Assembly: GCF_001696605.3 (NCBI RefSeq)
Contig: NZ_CP031716.1
Coordinates: 2,666,001 to 2,730,000, forward strand
Length of the DNA: 64,000 nucleotides
Source: Acinetobacter wuhouensis
Lineage (GTDB): Bacteria; Pseudomonadota; Gammaproteobacteria; Pseudomonadales; Moraxellaceae
Reading direction: 5' to 3'
Made by a program: the position numbers and the translations under genes. Below are positions 7,332 to 17,191 of this stretch, piece after piece (the first letter of the stretch is position 1; each line of letters begins with the position of its first letter). Below the pieces are notes generated by a model. The model was not told the DNA's origin and searched no databases. It saw nothing but the letters and a program-made list of their open reading frames with translations.

Positions 7332-10328
7332 CTACTCGTCAGACTCATTATCCATAGAATCAGTGTCACCTTCTTCCATGATTGTTTCATCACCAACGAG
7401 CGTTTCATTATCCACTAAAGCTGCACCATCAACCACTTCAGGTGCATCTAAAACTTCATCTTCTTCAACGGCATCTACAGCCACAACACCAACTAAGATT
7501 TCTTCATTACCCAAACGGATCAAACGAACACCTTGTGCATTACGACCTGTTTGTGCAATTTCAGAAGCACGAGTACGGACTAAAGTACCACCATCAGAAA
7601 TCAACATCACTTCTTTGGTCACATCAATCGCAACTGCACCAACCAATTCACCATTACGTTCAGAGGTCTTAATGGCGATGATGCCTTTACCACCACGTTT
7701 CTTGGTTGGGAAGTCATCCACAGGAGTACGTTTACCATAACCATTTGCAGAAGCACACAACACTTCACCAGTTTCAGGAACTACTACCAATGAAACGATA
7801 CGACTGATAAAGTTCGAATCTGAAGAATCCTCATCATCTGAATCTACATCAGTTTCAGTTTCTTCATCCGCTTGAGCCGCAGCAAGTGTTACACGCATAC
7901 CACGAACACCTTTCGCAGTACGACCCATCACACGCGCATCCGTTTCAGAGAAGCGAATTGCTTTACCTTCATTCGAGAACAACATGATTTGCTGCTCGCC
8001 ATCGGTAATTGCAACACCAATCAAGGTATCTTCTTCTTTCAACTCAATTGCACGTAAACCATTTGAACGAACATTACTAAATTGTTCTAATTCAACACGT
8101 TTAACTGTACCTGAAGCTGTTGCCATGAAGACATAGAAGTTTTTACGAACATTTTCAGCACGTTCAGCAAACTCAGCAACCAGCTCGTCATCACAATCAG
8201 ACGCTGTTAATTCTGCACTGAGCTCTTTTAACTGAACACGTAATGCAGGTGATAAATCATCTGGATTTTCACCCAATTCTGCAAATGCAGATTTTAGTGC
8301 TTCGTAATGACCATCTATGATTTCATTTTCACGAAGTTTAGCCACATTCGAACGCACAAAAGTTCTAAACTCAGTTAAACGTTCTGTAAATTTCTTCGGT
8401 GCATCAATCACAGGAAGAATCGCTGTAATCGTTTCAGTTGCATCCAATGGCAACAAGTTCACCATCGGACGACCTTTCGCACCACGCGATGCTTGTGGTA
8501 CTTCAAACACTTTCAAGCGATAAACTTTACCGACATTGGTGAAGCAAAGTACGGTTGCATGGTTCGAAGTCACGATGAGATGTTGAATATAATCATCTTC
8601 TTTCATCGACGTTGCAGATTTACCACGTCCACCACGGCGTTGTGCGGCATAGTCAGACAATGGTTGAGTTTTTGCATAACCTGTTTTAGAAACAGTCAAT
8701 ACAACTTGCTCTTCTGGGATTAAATCTTCACGAGAGAAGTCGATACGTGATTCTACAATTTCCGTTTTACGCGCATCGCCATATTGTTGAAGAATCAATG
8801 CCAGTTCTTCTTTAATGACGCCCATCAATAAATTAAAGTCATTTAAAATCGCTGTAAGTTCAGCAATTTGACCTAAAATTTCAGAGTATTCCGCTTGTAA
8901 TTTGTCTTGTTCAAGACCTGTCAAACGGTGTAGACGTAATTCTAAAATCGCACCGACTTGCGCAGGTGATAAACGATAAATATTGCCATCTAAACCAAAT
9001 GGACGATTCGGGTCTTCGCCTTCAATCTCATCAGGGCGAACAGAAATTGCACCTGCTTTTTCAAGCAATGCAACAACACCACCGCCAGCCCACTCACCCG
9101 CTTGTAAACGCTCACGCGCTTCTTGTGGATTTGCAGACGTTTTGATGGTTTCAATAATTTCATCAATATTCGCTAAAGCAACGGTTAAACCTTCTAAGAT
9201 ATGACCACGCTCACGTGCTTTACGCAATTCAAACATCGTACGACGTGTGACCACTTCTTGACGATGACGAATAAACGCAGCAACAATATCTTTCAAATTC
9301 ATTAACTTCGGCTGACCATTGTCTAGGCAAACCATGTTAATGCTGAACGAGTTTTCTAATTGAGTATTGAGGAATAGATTATTCACAATCACTTCAGCGT
9401 TTTCACCACGCTTCAAGTCAATTGCAATACGCATTCCTTCTTTATCAGACTCATCACGTAATTCTGAAATACCTTCGAGTTTTTTCTCTTTCACCAATTC
9501 AGCGATACGTTCAATGGTCTTCGCTTTGTTGACTTGATAAGGAATCTCAGTGAATACAATCGTATTACGACCTGTTTTTTGATCTTCTTCGATATGGTAT
9601 TTACCACGAATATGCAAACGACCTTTACCTGTACGGTACGCGTCTACAATTCCTGATTTACCATAAATAATACCGCCTGTAGGGAAATCTGGACCAGATA
9701 CGTGTTCCATCAACCCTTCAATTGAAATTTGTGGATTTTCAGCATAAGCCAAACATGCATTGATCACTTCAGTCATGTTGTGTGGCGCCATATTGGTCGC
9801 CATACCGACCGCAATACCTGTCACACCATTGATCAATAAGTTTGGAATACGGGTCGGCATCACTTGAGGAATGCGTTCAGAACCGTCGTAGTTATCTTCC
9901 CATTCGACTGTATCTTTTTCTAAATCAGCCAACATTTCATGGGTTAACTTACGCATACGGACTTCGGTATAACGCATTGCCGCCGCGCTATCACCATCGA
10001 CAGAACCGAAGTTACCTTGACCATCAACCAATTGATAACGTAGGCTGAAATCTTGTGCCATACGAACAATCGTTTCGTATACAGCTAAATCACCATGTGG
10101 GTGATATTTACCGATCACATCCCCGACGACACGGGCAGATTTTTTATAAGCTTTGTTATAGTCGTTGCCCAACTCGTGCATAGCGAAAAGCACACGACGA
10201 TGAACAGGTTTTAGACCATCTCTCACGTCTGGTAATGCACGAGATACAATCACACTCATGGCATAATCAAGATATGAGTTCTTGAGTTCATCCTCAATGG
10301 CAATCGGTCTAGTTTCCGATACGCTCAT
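7332..10328 (-). CDS. gyrA: DNA gyrase subunit A, with Leu81 (quinolone-resistance allele)
   Basis: GyrA cuts and rejoins DNA in the GyrA2GyrB2 complex that introduces negative supercoils. The breakage-reunion domain includes catalytic Tyr120 ([10 protein letters not shown]) and the quinolone region [13 protein letters not shown]. Residue 81 is Leu (TTA at 10086-10088), where the wild type has Ser (E. coli 83). The GyrA-box QRRGGRGK is at 563-570. At 998 aa it is longer than E. coli GyrA (875). The extra length lies mainly in a charged insert at 641-730, between ILPV and YVFMATA of the beta-pinwheel, an acidic loop at about 821-838, and an acidic tail after about 955. The start ATG has an AAGGAGT-type RBS. 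It is a single-gene unit ending in a strong terminator. Confidence 0.98.
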   Translation of the reverse strand: MSVSETRPIAIEDELKNSYLDYAMSVIVSRALPDVRDGLKPVHRRVLFAMHELGNDYNKAYKKSARVVGDVIGKYHPHGDLAVYETIVRMAQDFSLRYQLVDGQGNFGSVDGDSAAAMRYTEVRMRKLTHEMLADLEKDTVEWEDNYDGSERIPQVMPTRIPNLLINGVTGIAVGMATNMAPHNMTEVINACLAYAENPQISIEGLMEHVSGPDFPTGGIIYGKSGIVDAYRTGKGRLHIRGKYHIEEDQKTGRNTIVFTEIPYQVNKAKTIERIAELVKEKKLEGISELRDESDKEGMRIAIDLKRGENAEVIVNNLFLNTQLENSFSINMVCLDNGQPKLMNLKDIVAAFIRHRQEVVTRRTMFELRKARERGHILEGLTVALANIDEIIETIKTSANPQEARERLQAGEWAGGGVVALLEKAGAISVRPDEIEGEDPNRPFGLDGNIYRLSPAQVGAILELRLHRLTGLEQDKLQAEYSEILGQIAELTAILNDFNLLMGVIKEELALILQQYGDARKTEIVESRIDFSREDLIPEEQVVLTVSKTGYAKTQPLSDYAAQRRGGRGKSATSMKEDDYIQHLIVTSNHATVLCFTNVGKVYRLKVFEVPQASRGAKGRPMVNLLPLDATETITAILPVIDAPKKFTERLTEFRTFVRSNVAKLRENEIIDGHYEALKSAFAELGENPDDLSPALRVQLKELSAELTASDCDDELVAEFAERAENVRKNFYVFMATASGTVKRVELEQFSNVRSNGLRAIELKEEDTLIGVAITDGEQQIMLFSNEGKAIRFSETDARVMGRTAKGVRGMRVTLAAAQADEETETDVDSDDEDSSDSNFISRIVSLVVVPETGEVLCASANGYGKRTPVDDFPTKKRGGKGIIAIKTSERNGELVGAVAIDVTKEVMLISDGGTLVRTRASEIAQTGRNAQGVRLIRLGNEEILVGVVAVDAVEEDEVLDAPEVVDGAALVDNETLVGDETIMEEGDTDSMDNESDE

Positions 10329-10543
10329 GCATACTCCTTATTTCAAACAGCGCAGACTGCAACTGCTGATTTATATGATCAAGCTAATCAAAATTTAGCT
10401 CAAAAAAAGTTGAGCCAAAATCTAAAATTCAGTCGCACAGTATAGCACAAATCCATTCGATTTTGTGCCAAACAGCATGCTTGAAAATGAGGATTTTTTG
10501 TCTTTATTTTGAACAAATTTAACGATTTATTTCCAATAAAAAA

Positions 10544-10559
10544 CCTCCAACAATGGAGG
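10544..10559 (-). terminator. Terminator of the 222-aa membrane protein gene
   Basis: CCTCCA (10544-10549) and TGGAGG (10554-10559) form a 6-bp stem around ACAA. Read on the minus strand it is followed by TTTTTTATTGG, a usable T-run. It lies 27 bases past the stop of the gene at 10587-11255. Confidence 0.7.
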
Positions 10560-10586
10560 CTAATTTTTTTATAAAATATTAGAAAA

Positions 10587-11255
10587 TTAATGGGCATTTT
10601 TATAGTCAGAAAGCTCATTTGATTCCGCTTCTTGCGGTACGAGAATCGCCTTTTTTACATTTTTTTTATCTTGTTTCATCAGTAAATAAGTGACTTCGAA
10701 TAAACCCCAAATCACTGGGAATTCATACATTTCTTCAATCAAATCTTTATACGCAAGATCATGCAAGAAAAGTGGCGCAATCATCCGACTATGTTCAACC
10801 GCATCTGAAATGATCAGTCCAATCACTGCCAATAAAAAGCTAAAAATAGGAAAGCTTATTGTTTTAAACTTTAGTGCAATTTCTTCACGCAGTTTTTTAG
10901 AAAATAGCATCAATACAACAGGTGCAATAAAGAAAATAGACAATATACGGAAGTAAATGTGCGGAACATCAGGGAAAAAATCACGCCCCCAACTAATACT
11001 GCGTCCAAACAATAAAATCCACCAAAACACCGCCCACAACCAAAACTGTTTCTTACCTTCTGGACAATCAAGCGGTCGCATATAGTAATAACTATAAACC
11101 ACAAAGCTCAATAACATTAAAGCTTGAATATTCTCGATTGACAACACAACGAAGCCATCCATCAATGGTACGTGAGAGTTTGCAAGAAAAGGAATAAAAA
11201 AACACAGAACCACAAGCCCTATTGTAGGGCTTGTCAGCTTTTTGGAAATTAACAT
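10587..11255 (-). CDS. Hypothetical integral membrane protein, about six helices
   Basis: I do not recognise a named family. The 222-aa product is mostly hydrophobic, with helices at about 12-27, 45-60, 72-88, 105-122, 135-152 and near 180-195, and a charged cytoplasmic-looking tail (KQDKKNVKKAIL). The loop WGRDFFPDVPHIYFR and the DAVEHSR segment in the fifth helix carry the conserved-looking charged residues. The start ATG follows a GGGAGAACTCC-type region; the next ATG upstream lies out of a plausible RBS position. It stands alone between gyrA and a spacer of about 400 bp. Function is unknown; nothing suggests a transporter signature. Confidence 0.72.
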   Translation of the reverse strand: MLISKKLTSPTIGLVVLCFFIPFLANSHVPLMDGFVVLSIENIQALMLLSFVVYSYYYMRPLDCPEGKKQFWLWAVFWWILLFGRSISWGRDFFPDVPHIYFRILSIFFIAPVVLMLFSKKLREEIALKFKTISFPIFSFLLAVIGLIISDAVEHSRMIAPLFLHDLAYKDLIEEMYEFPVIWGLFEVTYLLMKQDKKNVKKAILVPQEAESNELSDYKNAH

Positions 11256-11626
11256 GTGGGAGAACTCCGCCCAAAAAATAGGCTATAAAATGGAATATTA
11301 CCATAATATTACAATGAATATTCCTAAATAATTACACCTAAAAGTGACTGTGTATTTTATAAATTCAAAATTATTATTATATTTTTAAGGCTTAAGTTGA
11401 TAACCAAGGCTAAATTTATATGTGATTATTCTTTAAAATTATCATGTAAATATAATGAGAAACCACTAAGAAATCACCTGTCAAAAATTCAACATGATCA
11501 GAAATCAACCCAATACATAAATAAAGTGAAATATTAACGAAAACTCCCATCGTCTAAGTTAGATATTTCCTGTTAGAAAAACTGAAGCCCAATCTGCAAA
11601 ATTGGCAAATTATAAAAAGCAATCAA
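11256..11626. other. AT-rich spacer without genes
   Basis: These 371 bases hold no ORF with a plausible start and RBS, no RNA gene I recognise and no clear repeats. The left part must carry the promoter for the membrane protein gene (minus strand). The right end meets the terminator hairpin of the zinc-ribbon cluster. Confidence 0.6.
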
Positions 11627-11655
11627 AATGGATGTGTAACGTTTTCACATCCATT
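11627..11655 (-). terminator. Terminator-like hairpin after the zinc-ribbon protein cluster
   Basis: AATGGATGTG (11627-11636) pairs perfectly with CACATCCATT (11646-11655) around a 9-base loop, 3 bases beyond the TAG of the last zinc-ribbon gene. On the minus strand a weak TTGATTG tract follows. Confidence 0.65.
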
Positions 11656-11658
11656 GTG

Positions 11659-12549
11659 CTACTCGACAATTGGTGCTGTAGGCTCACTCGACTCTGGCTC
11701 GCATTCAGACATTTCCCCCTCAGAAATGCCAACTTTATAGCAAGACCATCCTATGATTTTCTTATTTTTTATTTCAGGTTTTAAATAAATATGTTCGTTC
11801 GGAAACGCTGCGAATGAACCAATAATCATACCATTCCGTATTTCAATTACATCATGAATGGATTGATCAAATTCTACTTGATCAAATTTTTCAATCTCTT
11901 GTAAATTCTCTGGTAGAACACGGGTTTCACCGAACACCCTTTCTATATTTTGCTGATAGGATCGCATCTCGGCATAACGTTGCTCATACTCGTTTGCATC
12001 AACTACAGCATCAGTTGTCACAATATCTTCCATAATCACATCTTCAACAGCAGCCTCATCATTTTCACTCTGAATGCGTAGATGCTCACGTATTTGATAT
12101 TGAATTTCAGGAATAATCACACTTGTAATCAGCGTAATTACAGGTGATGCAAAAATGAATACCGCAATAATGATAAAAAACCATTTGTTATATTTCGGTT
12201 TTTTCTTTGGTTGATTTTGAGCATTTTCCCAAGCACCTTTTGCTTTGTCTTGCCACGAATCAAGTAGGATTCTCGCCTTATCTTCAATCTTTGTATTTTT
12301 ATCTAAAATTGTATCCGTAATTGATTGATTTTGATTTGAATGACTATTCTGGCTTGGCTTGGTATTTGGCTGAATACTTGGATCTGGATTGAAAATATCC
12401 TGTTTGTTATTTTCACGGCGAATTGATGACTGAACATGTTGATTGCCCGTAAAGTCATCAGAACTCTTCGGATGCTTTAAACGCGCACCACATATTCCAC
12501 ATTTAACGGCTTCACTAATATTTTCAGCATGACACTTTTGGCATTTCAT
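11659..12549 (-). CDS. Zinc-ribbon membrane protein with pilin-like C-terminus (copy 1)
   Basis: The 296-aa protein begins with a zinc ribbon, CQKC at 3-6 and CGIC at 17-20. A low-complexity Asn/Gln/Ser linker (28-85) and an amphipathic segment follow. One membrane helix lies at about 123-147, then an acidic stretch and a C-terminal domain from about 190. The end (IIGSFAAFPNEHIYLKPEI, then GWSCYKVG and Cys283) recalls the last strands of type IV pilins, where a W-x-C and a second Cys close a disulfide loop. There is no prepilin-peptidase motif, so it is not a classical pilin. The inferred topology is cytoplasmic ribbon and periplasmic pilin-like domain. It is the last of three tandem paralogues. 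Function is unknown. Confidence 0.72.
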   Translation of the reverse strand: MKCQKCHAENISEAVKCGICGARLKHPKSSDDFTGNQHVQSSIRRENNKQDIFNPDPSIQPNTKPSQNSHSNQNQSITDTILDKNTKIEDKARILLDSWQDKAKGAWENAQNQPKKKPKYNKWFFIIIAVFIFASPVITLITSVIIPEIQYQIREHLRIQSENDEAAVEDVIMEDIVTTDAVVDANEYEQRYAEMRSYQQNIERVFGETRVLPENLQEIEKFDQVEFDQSIHDVIEIRNGMIIGSFAAFPNEHIYLKPEIKNKKIIGWSCYKVGISEGEMSECEPESSEPTAPIVE

Positions 12550-12611
12550 TTTAATTATTCAACTTGCTTGTTGTTATCATGTACTTCTATAGCATAGATC
12601 AAAAAACATAG

Positions 12612-13352
12612 CTACTTTTCACCAAAAGGGTGCTGATGACTAAACAAGCAATTTTTTAAATATTTATTCTCAATAATATTCACTGCAATACATTGCCATT
12701 CTAAATGTTGATCTCGGGTAATAATAGGATGATAGATCAACATTTTCTTAGGATCATCCGTGGGTTTCCCGATAATATTTCCATATTGGTCAAAGTAAAT
12801 TTGGGTAAATGTTTTCTGGATTGTCACCTGTGTAGTCGCTAATTTTTGGTGTTGTTGAAAATATTGACTCGCTTGAATCATGGTCATTTGCATATTTAAA
12901 ATGGATAAGGAGATTTGTCTTAATTCCCAATCATCCTGCACACGATTTGGATCACCTTGACTATTCTGATGTTTTATTTTGGGTAACTTACCTATTTTTT
13001 CCGCATAAGTTAATTTTTCTGCTTCATATTTAGGTTGAAGATAAAACTTTAACAGTAAGACAAGAAATAAACCCAGAAATGGCAGTACGCAAAGTATAAT
13101 GATAGATACTTTAAATTTAAGCTCATTCATTTTTTTGATCGTACTAAAAACAGAATTTTTTGGCGTAGCGACAATATCTTCAACTTCAGTTCGGGCGATT
13201 TCCTTCTGCTCATTCTCTTGTATATCTAACTGAATAATTTTATTTTCAAAGTGCTGATCTTGATGTTTTTGAATAGGATTTAGCCGTGCACGACAGTTTA
13301 AACATCGCACAGCTTCTAGAATATTTTCTGCACCACACTTCTGACATTGCAT
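12612..13352 (-). CDS. Zinc-ribbon membrane protein with pilin-like C-terminus (copy 2)
   Basis: The 246-aa protein is built like its two neighbours: zinc ribbon with Cys at 3, 6, 17 and 20, linker, membrane helix at about 82-105, and a C-terminal domain with the motif LEWQC (Cys221) and a second cysteine at 235. The stretch QIYFDQYGNIIGKPTDDPKK followed by MLIYHPIIT is the pilin-like beta region. In copy 2 the domain lacks the compact GxY..HHRYP entry helix seen in copy 3, and the overall identity to the other copies is low outside the ribbon and the Trp-x-Cys end. It sits 62 bases upstream of copy 1. No function is known; the cytoplasmic ribbon could sense or recruit a partner. Confidence 0.7.
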   Translation of the reverse strand: MQCQKCGAENILEAVRCLNCRARLNPIQKHQDQHFENKIIQLDIQENEQKEIARTEVEDIVATPKNSVFSTIKKMNELKFKVSIIILCVLPFLGLFLVLLLKFYLQPKYEAEKLTYAEKIGKLPKIKHQNSQGDPNRVQDDWELRQISLSILNMQMTMIQASQYFQQHQKLATTQVTIQKTFTQIYFDQYGNIIGKPTDDPKKMLIYHPIITRDQHLEWQCIAVNIIENKYLKNCLFSHQHPFGEK

Positions 13353-13450
13353 TTTTATTTCTCACCTTTTCATTCTTCTTTTAATGCTCTTTTTATCCTT
13401 GATTAAATAGTGTTATTCCCTGCAACTTACTAAAATTTTAGTTTTTATAA

Positions 13451-14110
13451 TTAGTTTTTATAAATAGACACACCTTTAATCGGAATATCTTGAATCTGGC
13501 TCATTTCAATACACCCTGTATCCGCTAGGCTCGAATCAAACCCCGAAAGATAACAATCCCATACCAATTGTTTATGCTGGTTCAAAAAAGGGACAAAAAT
13601 CATCGTCATGGGTTGTGAACCTTGTATATCGGTAATCAAATAACCTTTGCCATTCATTGAAATTTGATCATTTTGCCAAGGCTTATTTTTTAGTTCACTT
13701 AGACTGCGTGGGTAACGATGATGTATAGCGTAATAACCTGCGATCTCACTCTTAATAGCAGTTAAGTCATGACGAGATTGTTCTATCAAATTCAAATCGT
13801 GTGGTACAGAGGCCGTATTTTTAGATGAACTCGAAGCTGTATGTTGTTCAAGTAAATAGGGTTTTGCAATAAAAGTAAAAAATGTCCCAATTAATGCAGG
13901 AACGAGAAACATTAAAGTACAGCCGATGATGATCCATAACTTCAATCCTTTTGGTCGGAGAATATTTCCAATAAAAGCTTTCAGCCATCGAATAAAAAAA
14001 CTAGGTTCTGGCTTAACAGAACGCACTGTTATGATTTTTAGAGCGATCCCACAACTCGCACAGCGAATTGCCTCCTCAATATTCGGTGTATGACATTTTT
14101 GACAAATCAT
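13451..14110 (-). CDS. Zinc-ribbon membrane protein with pilin-like C-terminus (copy 3)
   Basis: This 219-aa protein is the first and shortest of the array. It has a zinc ribbon (Cys 3, 6, 17, 20), a membrane helix at about 57-82, and a C-terminal domain that looks most like a minor pilin: LTAIKSEIAGYYAIHHRYP (the alpha1-to-loop region), MNGKGYLITDIQG, and LVWDC (Cys186) with Cys200 as likely disulfide partner. Spacing between the last two cysteines is 13-14 residues in all three copies. It lies 98 bases upstream of copy 2, so an operon or a series of close promoters is possible. The etfBA operon lies upstream on the same strand but ends in a strong terminator. Confidence 0.72.
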   Translation of the reverse strand: MICQKCHTPNIEEAIRCASCGIALKIITVRSVKPEPSFFIRWLKAFIGNILRPKGLKLWIIIGCTLMFLVPALIGTFFTFIAKPYLLEQHTASSSSKNTASVPHDLNLIEQSRHDLTAIKSEIAGYYAIHHRYPRSLSELKNKPWQNDQISMNGKGYLITDIQGSQPMTMIFVPFLNQHKQLVWDCYLSGFDSSLADTGCIEMSQIQDIPIKGVSIYKN

Positions 14111-14250
14111 TTTTTTAATCGTTCATTATTATTTATCATTCATTATTATAACAAGTGTTTTTAGTAAAAATTAAAACTCTACAAAAAGCTAAAATTCGAA
14201 CAAACTCAGTAACATAATTCCTATCATATCTATATCTTAGATCATTCATT

Positions 14251-14280
14251 AAAAAACGCCCCTAAAAAGGAGCGTTTTTT
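14251..14280 (-). terminator. Terminator of the etfBA operon
   Basis: AAAAAACGC (14251-14259) pairs with GCGTTTTTT (14272-14280), with an inner CCT/AGG pair and a single mismatch, giving a strong hairpin 17 bases past the etfA stop. It has T-runs on both strands, so it may work in both directions. Confidence 0.85.
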
Positions 14281-14297
14281 AAACTGAAATTACAAAA

Positions 14298-15230
14298 TTA
14301 GATTTTAGAAACCAATTCTGGAACTACAGTATTCAAATCACCCACTAACCAGTAGTCAGCTACAGCATTGATTGGCGCTTCTTCATCTTTGTTGATCGCA
14401 ACGATCACTTTAGAATCTTTCATACCCGCCAAGTGCTGAATCGCACCAGAAATACCGACAGCGATGTATAGATCAGGTGCAACAATTTTACCAGTTTGAC
14501 CAACTTGCATATCGTTTGGAACGAAGCCAGCATCTACCGCAGCACGTGAAGCACCTTGAGCAGCACCAAGCTTGTCAGCAAGTGGATCAAGTACTTTATG
14601 GTAATTCTCACCAGAACCTACACCACGACCACCTGAAACAACAATACGCGCAGCAGTTAATTCTGGACGTTCAGATTTCACGATTTCTTCAGAAATGAAC
14701 TTAGAAATACCAGCATCACCTGTAGAAGTCGCAGCTTCAACAGCAGCAGAACCACCTTCAGCAGCAACCGCATCAAATGCAGTACCACGAACAGTTGCAA
14801 CAACAACTGATTCGCCAGATTCTACAGTTGCAATCGCGTTACCTGCATAGATTGGACGTTTGAAAGTTTTAGGACCTTCAACAGCAATGATGTCAGTGAT
14901 CATGCTTACATCTAAAAGTGCAGCAGCGCGCGGTAAAATGTTTTTACCTGTAGTAGTAGAAGCAGCAAGGATGTGAGAATAACCCGCACCGATTGAAGCA
15001 ACTAATTTTGCAACGTTTTCAGCCAATTGATTTGCATAAGCAGCATCATCAGCAAGTAATACTTTGCTTACACCAGCAACTTTAGCAGCTTGGTCAGCAA
15101 CAGCCTGTGCACCAGAACCTGCAACCAATACAGTGATATCACCACCGATTTTTTGAGCCGCAGCAACAACGTTTAATGTTGCACCGTTAAGTGCTTTATT
15201 GTCGTGCTCAGCGATAACTAAAATACTCAT
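14298..15230 (-). CDS. etfA: Electron transfer flavoprotein subunit alpha
   Basis: EtfA (310 aa, usual length about 310) carries the FAD of the soluble EtfAB heterodimer, which moves electrons from acyl-CoA dehydrogenases to ETF-ubiquinone oxidoreductase during beta-oxidation. The N-terminal domain begins MSILVIAEHDNKALN. The C-terminal FAD domain shows SGGRGVGSGENY, the G-A-S-R-A-A-VDAGF segment and the signature region ending VGISGAIQHLAGMKDSKVIVAINKDEEAPI. It follows etfB with an 18-base gap and ends at the operon terminator. The sequence is unremarkable. Confidence 0.97.
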   Translation of the reverse strand: MSILVIAEHDNKALNGATLNVVAAAQKIGGDITVLVAGSGAQAVADQAAKVAGVSKVLLADDAAYANQLAENVAKLVASIGAGYSHILAASTTTGKNILPRAAALLDVSMITDIIAVEGPKTFKRPIYAGNAIATVESGESVVVATVRGTAFDAVAAEGGSAAVEAATSTGDAGISKFISEEIVKSERPELTAARIVVSGGRGVGSGENYHKVLDPLADKLGAAQGASRAAVDAGFVPNDMQVGQTGKIVAPDLYIAVGISGAIQHLAGMKDSKVIVAINKDEEAPINAVADYWLVGDLNTVVPELVSKI

Positions 15231-15248
15231 GATTTTTATCCTTCTGTA

Positions 15249-16001
15249 TTAGATCACTTTCGCTTCATTTTTAAGTTTTTCAACAAGCTCGTCTACAGAC
15301 TTCACTTGTACGCCCGCTTTACGCTCAGCAGGTGGCTCAACTTTAACTGTTTTAAGTTTAGAAGTTGCAGTCACACCGTAGTCCACAGGAGATTTAGTAT
15401 CAAGCGGTTTCTTACGTGCTTTCATGATGTTAGGCAATGCAGCATAACGTGGTTCATTCAAACGTAAGTCAGTTGTGATGATCGCTGGCGTGTTCAACTC
15501 AACAGTTTGTAAACCACCGTCAACTTCACGAGTCACTTGTACTTTGTCGCCATTTACAGTCACAACTGAAGCGAATGTACCTTGACCTGCGCCAAGCAAA
15601 GCACCAAGCATCTGACCAACTTGGTTAGAGTCGTCATCGATCGCTTGTTTACCTAAAAGTACAAGTTGTGGTTGTTCTTGTTCAACAACACCTTTCAGGA
15701 TTTTAGCAACTTCTAAAGCACCCAGTTGGCTGTCATCAGCTTCAACTAAGATACCGCGATCTGCACCAAGCGCCATAGCAGAACGAATTTGTTCTTGGGC
15801 TTCTTTAGGACCAATAGAAACAACAACGATTTCTGAAACAGTTCCTTTTTCTTTTAAGCGAACCGCTTCTTCCACTGCGATTTCATCGAATGGGTTAATT
15901 GACATTTTAACGTTAGTAAGGTCTACCCCACTATTGTCCGGTTTAACGCGAACTTTAACGTTGGCATCAACCACACGTTTTACAGCAACAAGAGCCTTCA
16001 T
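15249..16001 (-). CDS. etfB: Electron transfer flavoprotein subunit beta
   Basis: EtfB (250 aa) is the AMP-binding partner of EtfA. It starts [20 protein letters not shown] and carries the family motif [26 protein letters not shown] in its middle (shown in parts) and [21 protein letters not shown], both typical of EtfB. The C-terminal MKARKKPLD segment is the usual arm that contacts EtfA. It is the first gene of a two-gene operon; its promoter must lie in the AT-rich region upstream of 16001. Confidence 0.97.
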   Translation of the reverse strand: MKALVAVKRVVDANVKVRVKPDNSGVDLTNVKMSINPFDEIAVEEAVRLKEKGTVSEIVVVSIGPKEAQEQIRSAMALGADRGILVEADDSQLGALEVAKILKGVVEQEQPQLVLLGKQAIDDDSNQVGQMLGALLGAGQGTFASVVTVNGDKVQVTREVDGGLQTVELNTPAIITTDLRLNEPRYAALPNIMKARKKPLDTKSPVDYGVTATSKLKTVKVEPPAERKAGVQVKSVDELVEKLKNEAKVI

Positions 16002-16430
16002 GTAATCCTCGGCTGTTTTAGCAAAAGTAAATGTTAAGAAGAGTTATAATAACGCTTCATTTAAAATTATTTAGGTGTCCTATCTTGCAATGTGTTTGGC
16101 ATTTCGGTCAAGTCACAATTCACAAAACAGCAATAAAAGTTCTAAAAAAGCTTGAACGGACAGTTCACATTTTTTCTAAATATTTCTATCCAACGCTATA
16201 AGTTTACTATTTAAACAATATCTAAATATTGATAAATAACATTATTTATATAGCGCTTAGATATTTTTTCAATCGCTTTTAAAAATATTTTGAATCAATC
16301 AAAACAATTATACTATCCATAAAACGATGCTTGTAGAGTTTGTCAGTTTAGACAGAATAAGCAATTTTACTGAGTATGTTTATTGATAATTTTTGTGAAT
16401 AATGCAGATCAAACTTGTAACAAAATAAAA
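16002..16430. other. AT-rich spacer upstream of etfB
   Basis: About 430 bases without a gene. It should hold the etfB promoter (minus strand), but I could not choose one convincing -35/-10 pair among many AT-rich candidates. No repeat or RNA gene was recognised. Confidence 0.55.
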
Positions 16431-16453
16431 AAGGAACTCATTTCAAGTTCCTT
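16431..16453 (-). terminator. Terminator of the lysE-type exporter gene
   Basis: AAGGAACT (16431-16438) pairs with AGTTCCTT (16446-16453) around CATTTCA. On the minus strand a TTTTTATTTTG tract follows. It lies 18 bases past the stop of the exporter gene. Confidence 0.8.
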
Positions 16454-16471
16454 TATCTCTGTTTCTTTTAT

Positions 16472-17080
16472 TTAGTTAGCCATAAGCCACGCGGCTGCAA
16501 GTGCTAATAATGCACCAGAACCGCCATCAATCCACTTTTGTTTACGTTCATCAATTTGTTTCTTCTGTGAAATTTTTGCCACAACTAAGCTTAAAGCACA
16601 GTAAACAATAAAAATTAAACCGATAAAAATAAATGACAATGCAAATCCTTGAGCAATCGTATTCCCAGTTTTATCAATAAACTGCGGCAAAATTGCAAAA
16701 TAAATCAACATGCCTTTTGGATTCAATAAAGCTGTAAAAAACCCTTTACGGATTGGATGTGCCTCAGCATTTTTCTCAATATGTAAATTTTTAGTACTTA
16801 GCACAGATTTCAACAAATGAAATGCCAAATACAACAAATAAGTGATACCTAGATAGCGAATCGTTTCAAATAGAACAGGAAATGAAACAATAATCGCGGC
16901 AATTCCAAGTGCCACAAGAATAGAATGCACTAAATAACCAGAACATACGCCAAGCGTAGCCATCATGCCTGATTTCGCATCTTTACCCATCACTTGTGAC
17001 AGGATAAATAACATATCTGGTCCTGGTGTGAAAATTAACGGCAATACCGTTAAGGCAAAAACAACGAATACAGACATCAT
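16472..17080 (-). CDS. LysE/RhtB family amino-acid exporter
   Basis: A 202-aa inner-membrane protein with about six helices. The N-terminal signature FTPGPDMLFILSQ, then GKDAKSGMMATLGVCSG (the conserved G...G...G.G loop) identifies the LysE/RhtB translocator family, which exports amino acids such as Lys, Arg, Thr or homoserine. The central LLNPKGMLIYFAILPQFI motif is also typical. Two ATG codons are adjacent (17080 and 17077) after AAGGAAAG, either possible. The gene diverges from an Lrp/AsnC regulator 111 bases away, the usual pairing in which the regulator controls the exporter. The actual substrate cannot be read from sequence. Confidence 0.92.
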   Translation of the reverse strand: MMSVFVVFALTVLPLIFTPGPDMLFILSQVMGKDAKSGMMATLGVCSGYLVHSILVALGIAAIIVSFPVLFETIRYLGITYLLYLAFHLLKSVLSTKNLHIEKNAEAHPIRKGFFTALLNPKGMLIYFAILPQFIDKTGNTIAQGFALSFIFIGLIFIVYCALSLVVAKISQKKQIDERKQKWIDGGSGALLALAAAWLMAN

Positions 17081-17154
17081 CTTTCCTTTTTCTGTATGTT
17101 TAGAGAGTGAAAATAGTATCTGTGAAAATGTTTAAAATAGGATTGCAAATATTC

Positions 17155-17160
17155 TATAAT
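17155..17160 (+). promoter_or_regulatory. Candidate -10 box for the Lrp-type regulator gene
   Basis: TATAAT lies 31 bases before ATG 17192, a perfect -10 hexamer. The matching -35 position holds only TTAAAA-like sequence. The 111-bp divergent region must also hold the exporter promoter and probably the regulator's own binding site. Confidence 0.4.
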
Positions 17161-17191
17161 AATGATTATTTTTCGAATTAAATTCTAATTT

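Noticed and set aside
7363..7740. Ser/Thr-rich plus-strand ORF antisense to gyrA
   Set aside because: Composition is explained by the complementary strand of the acidic GyrA tail; no RBS.
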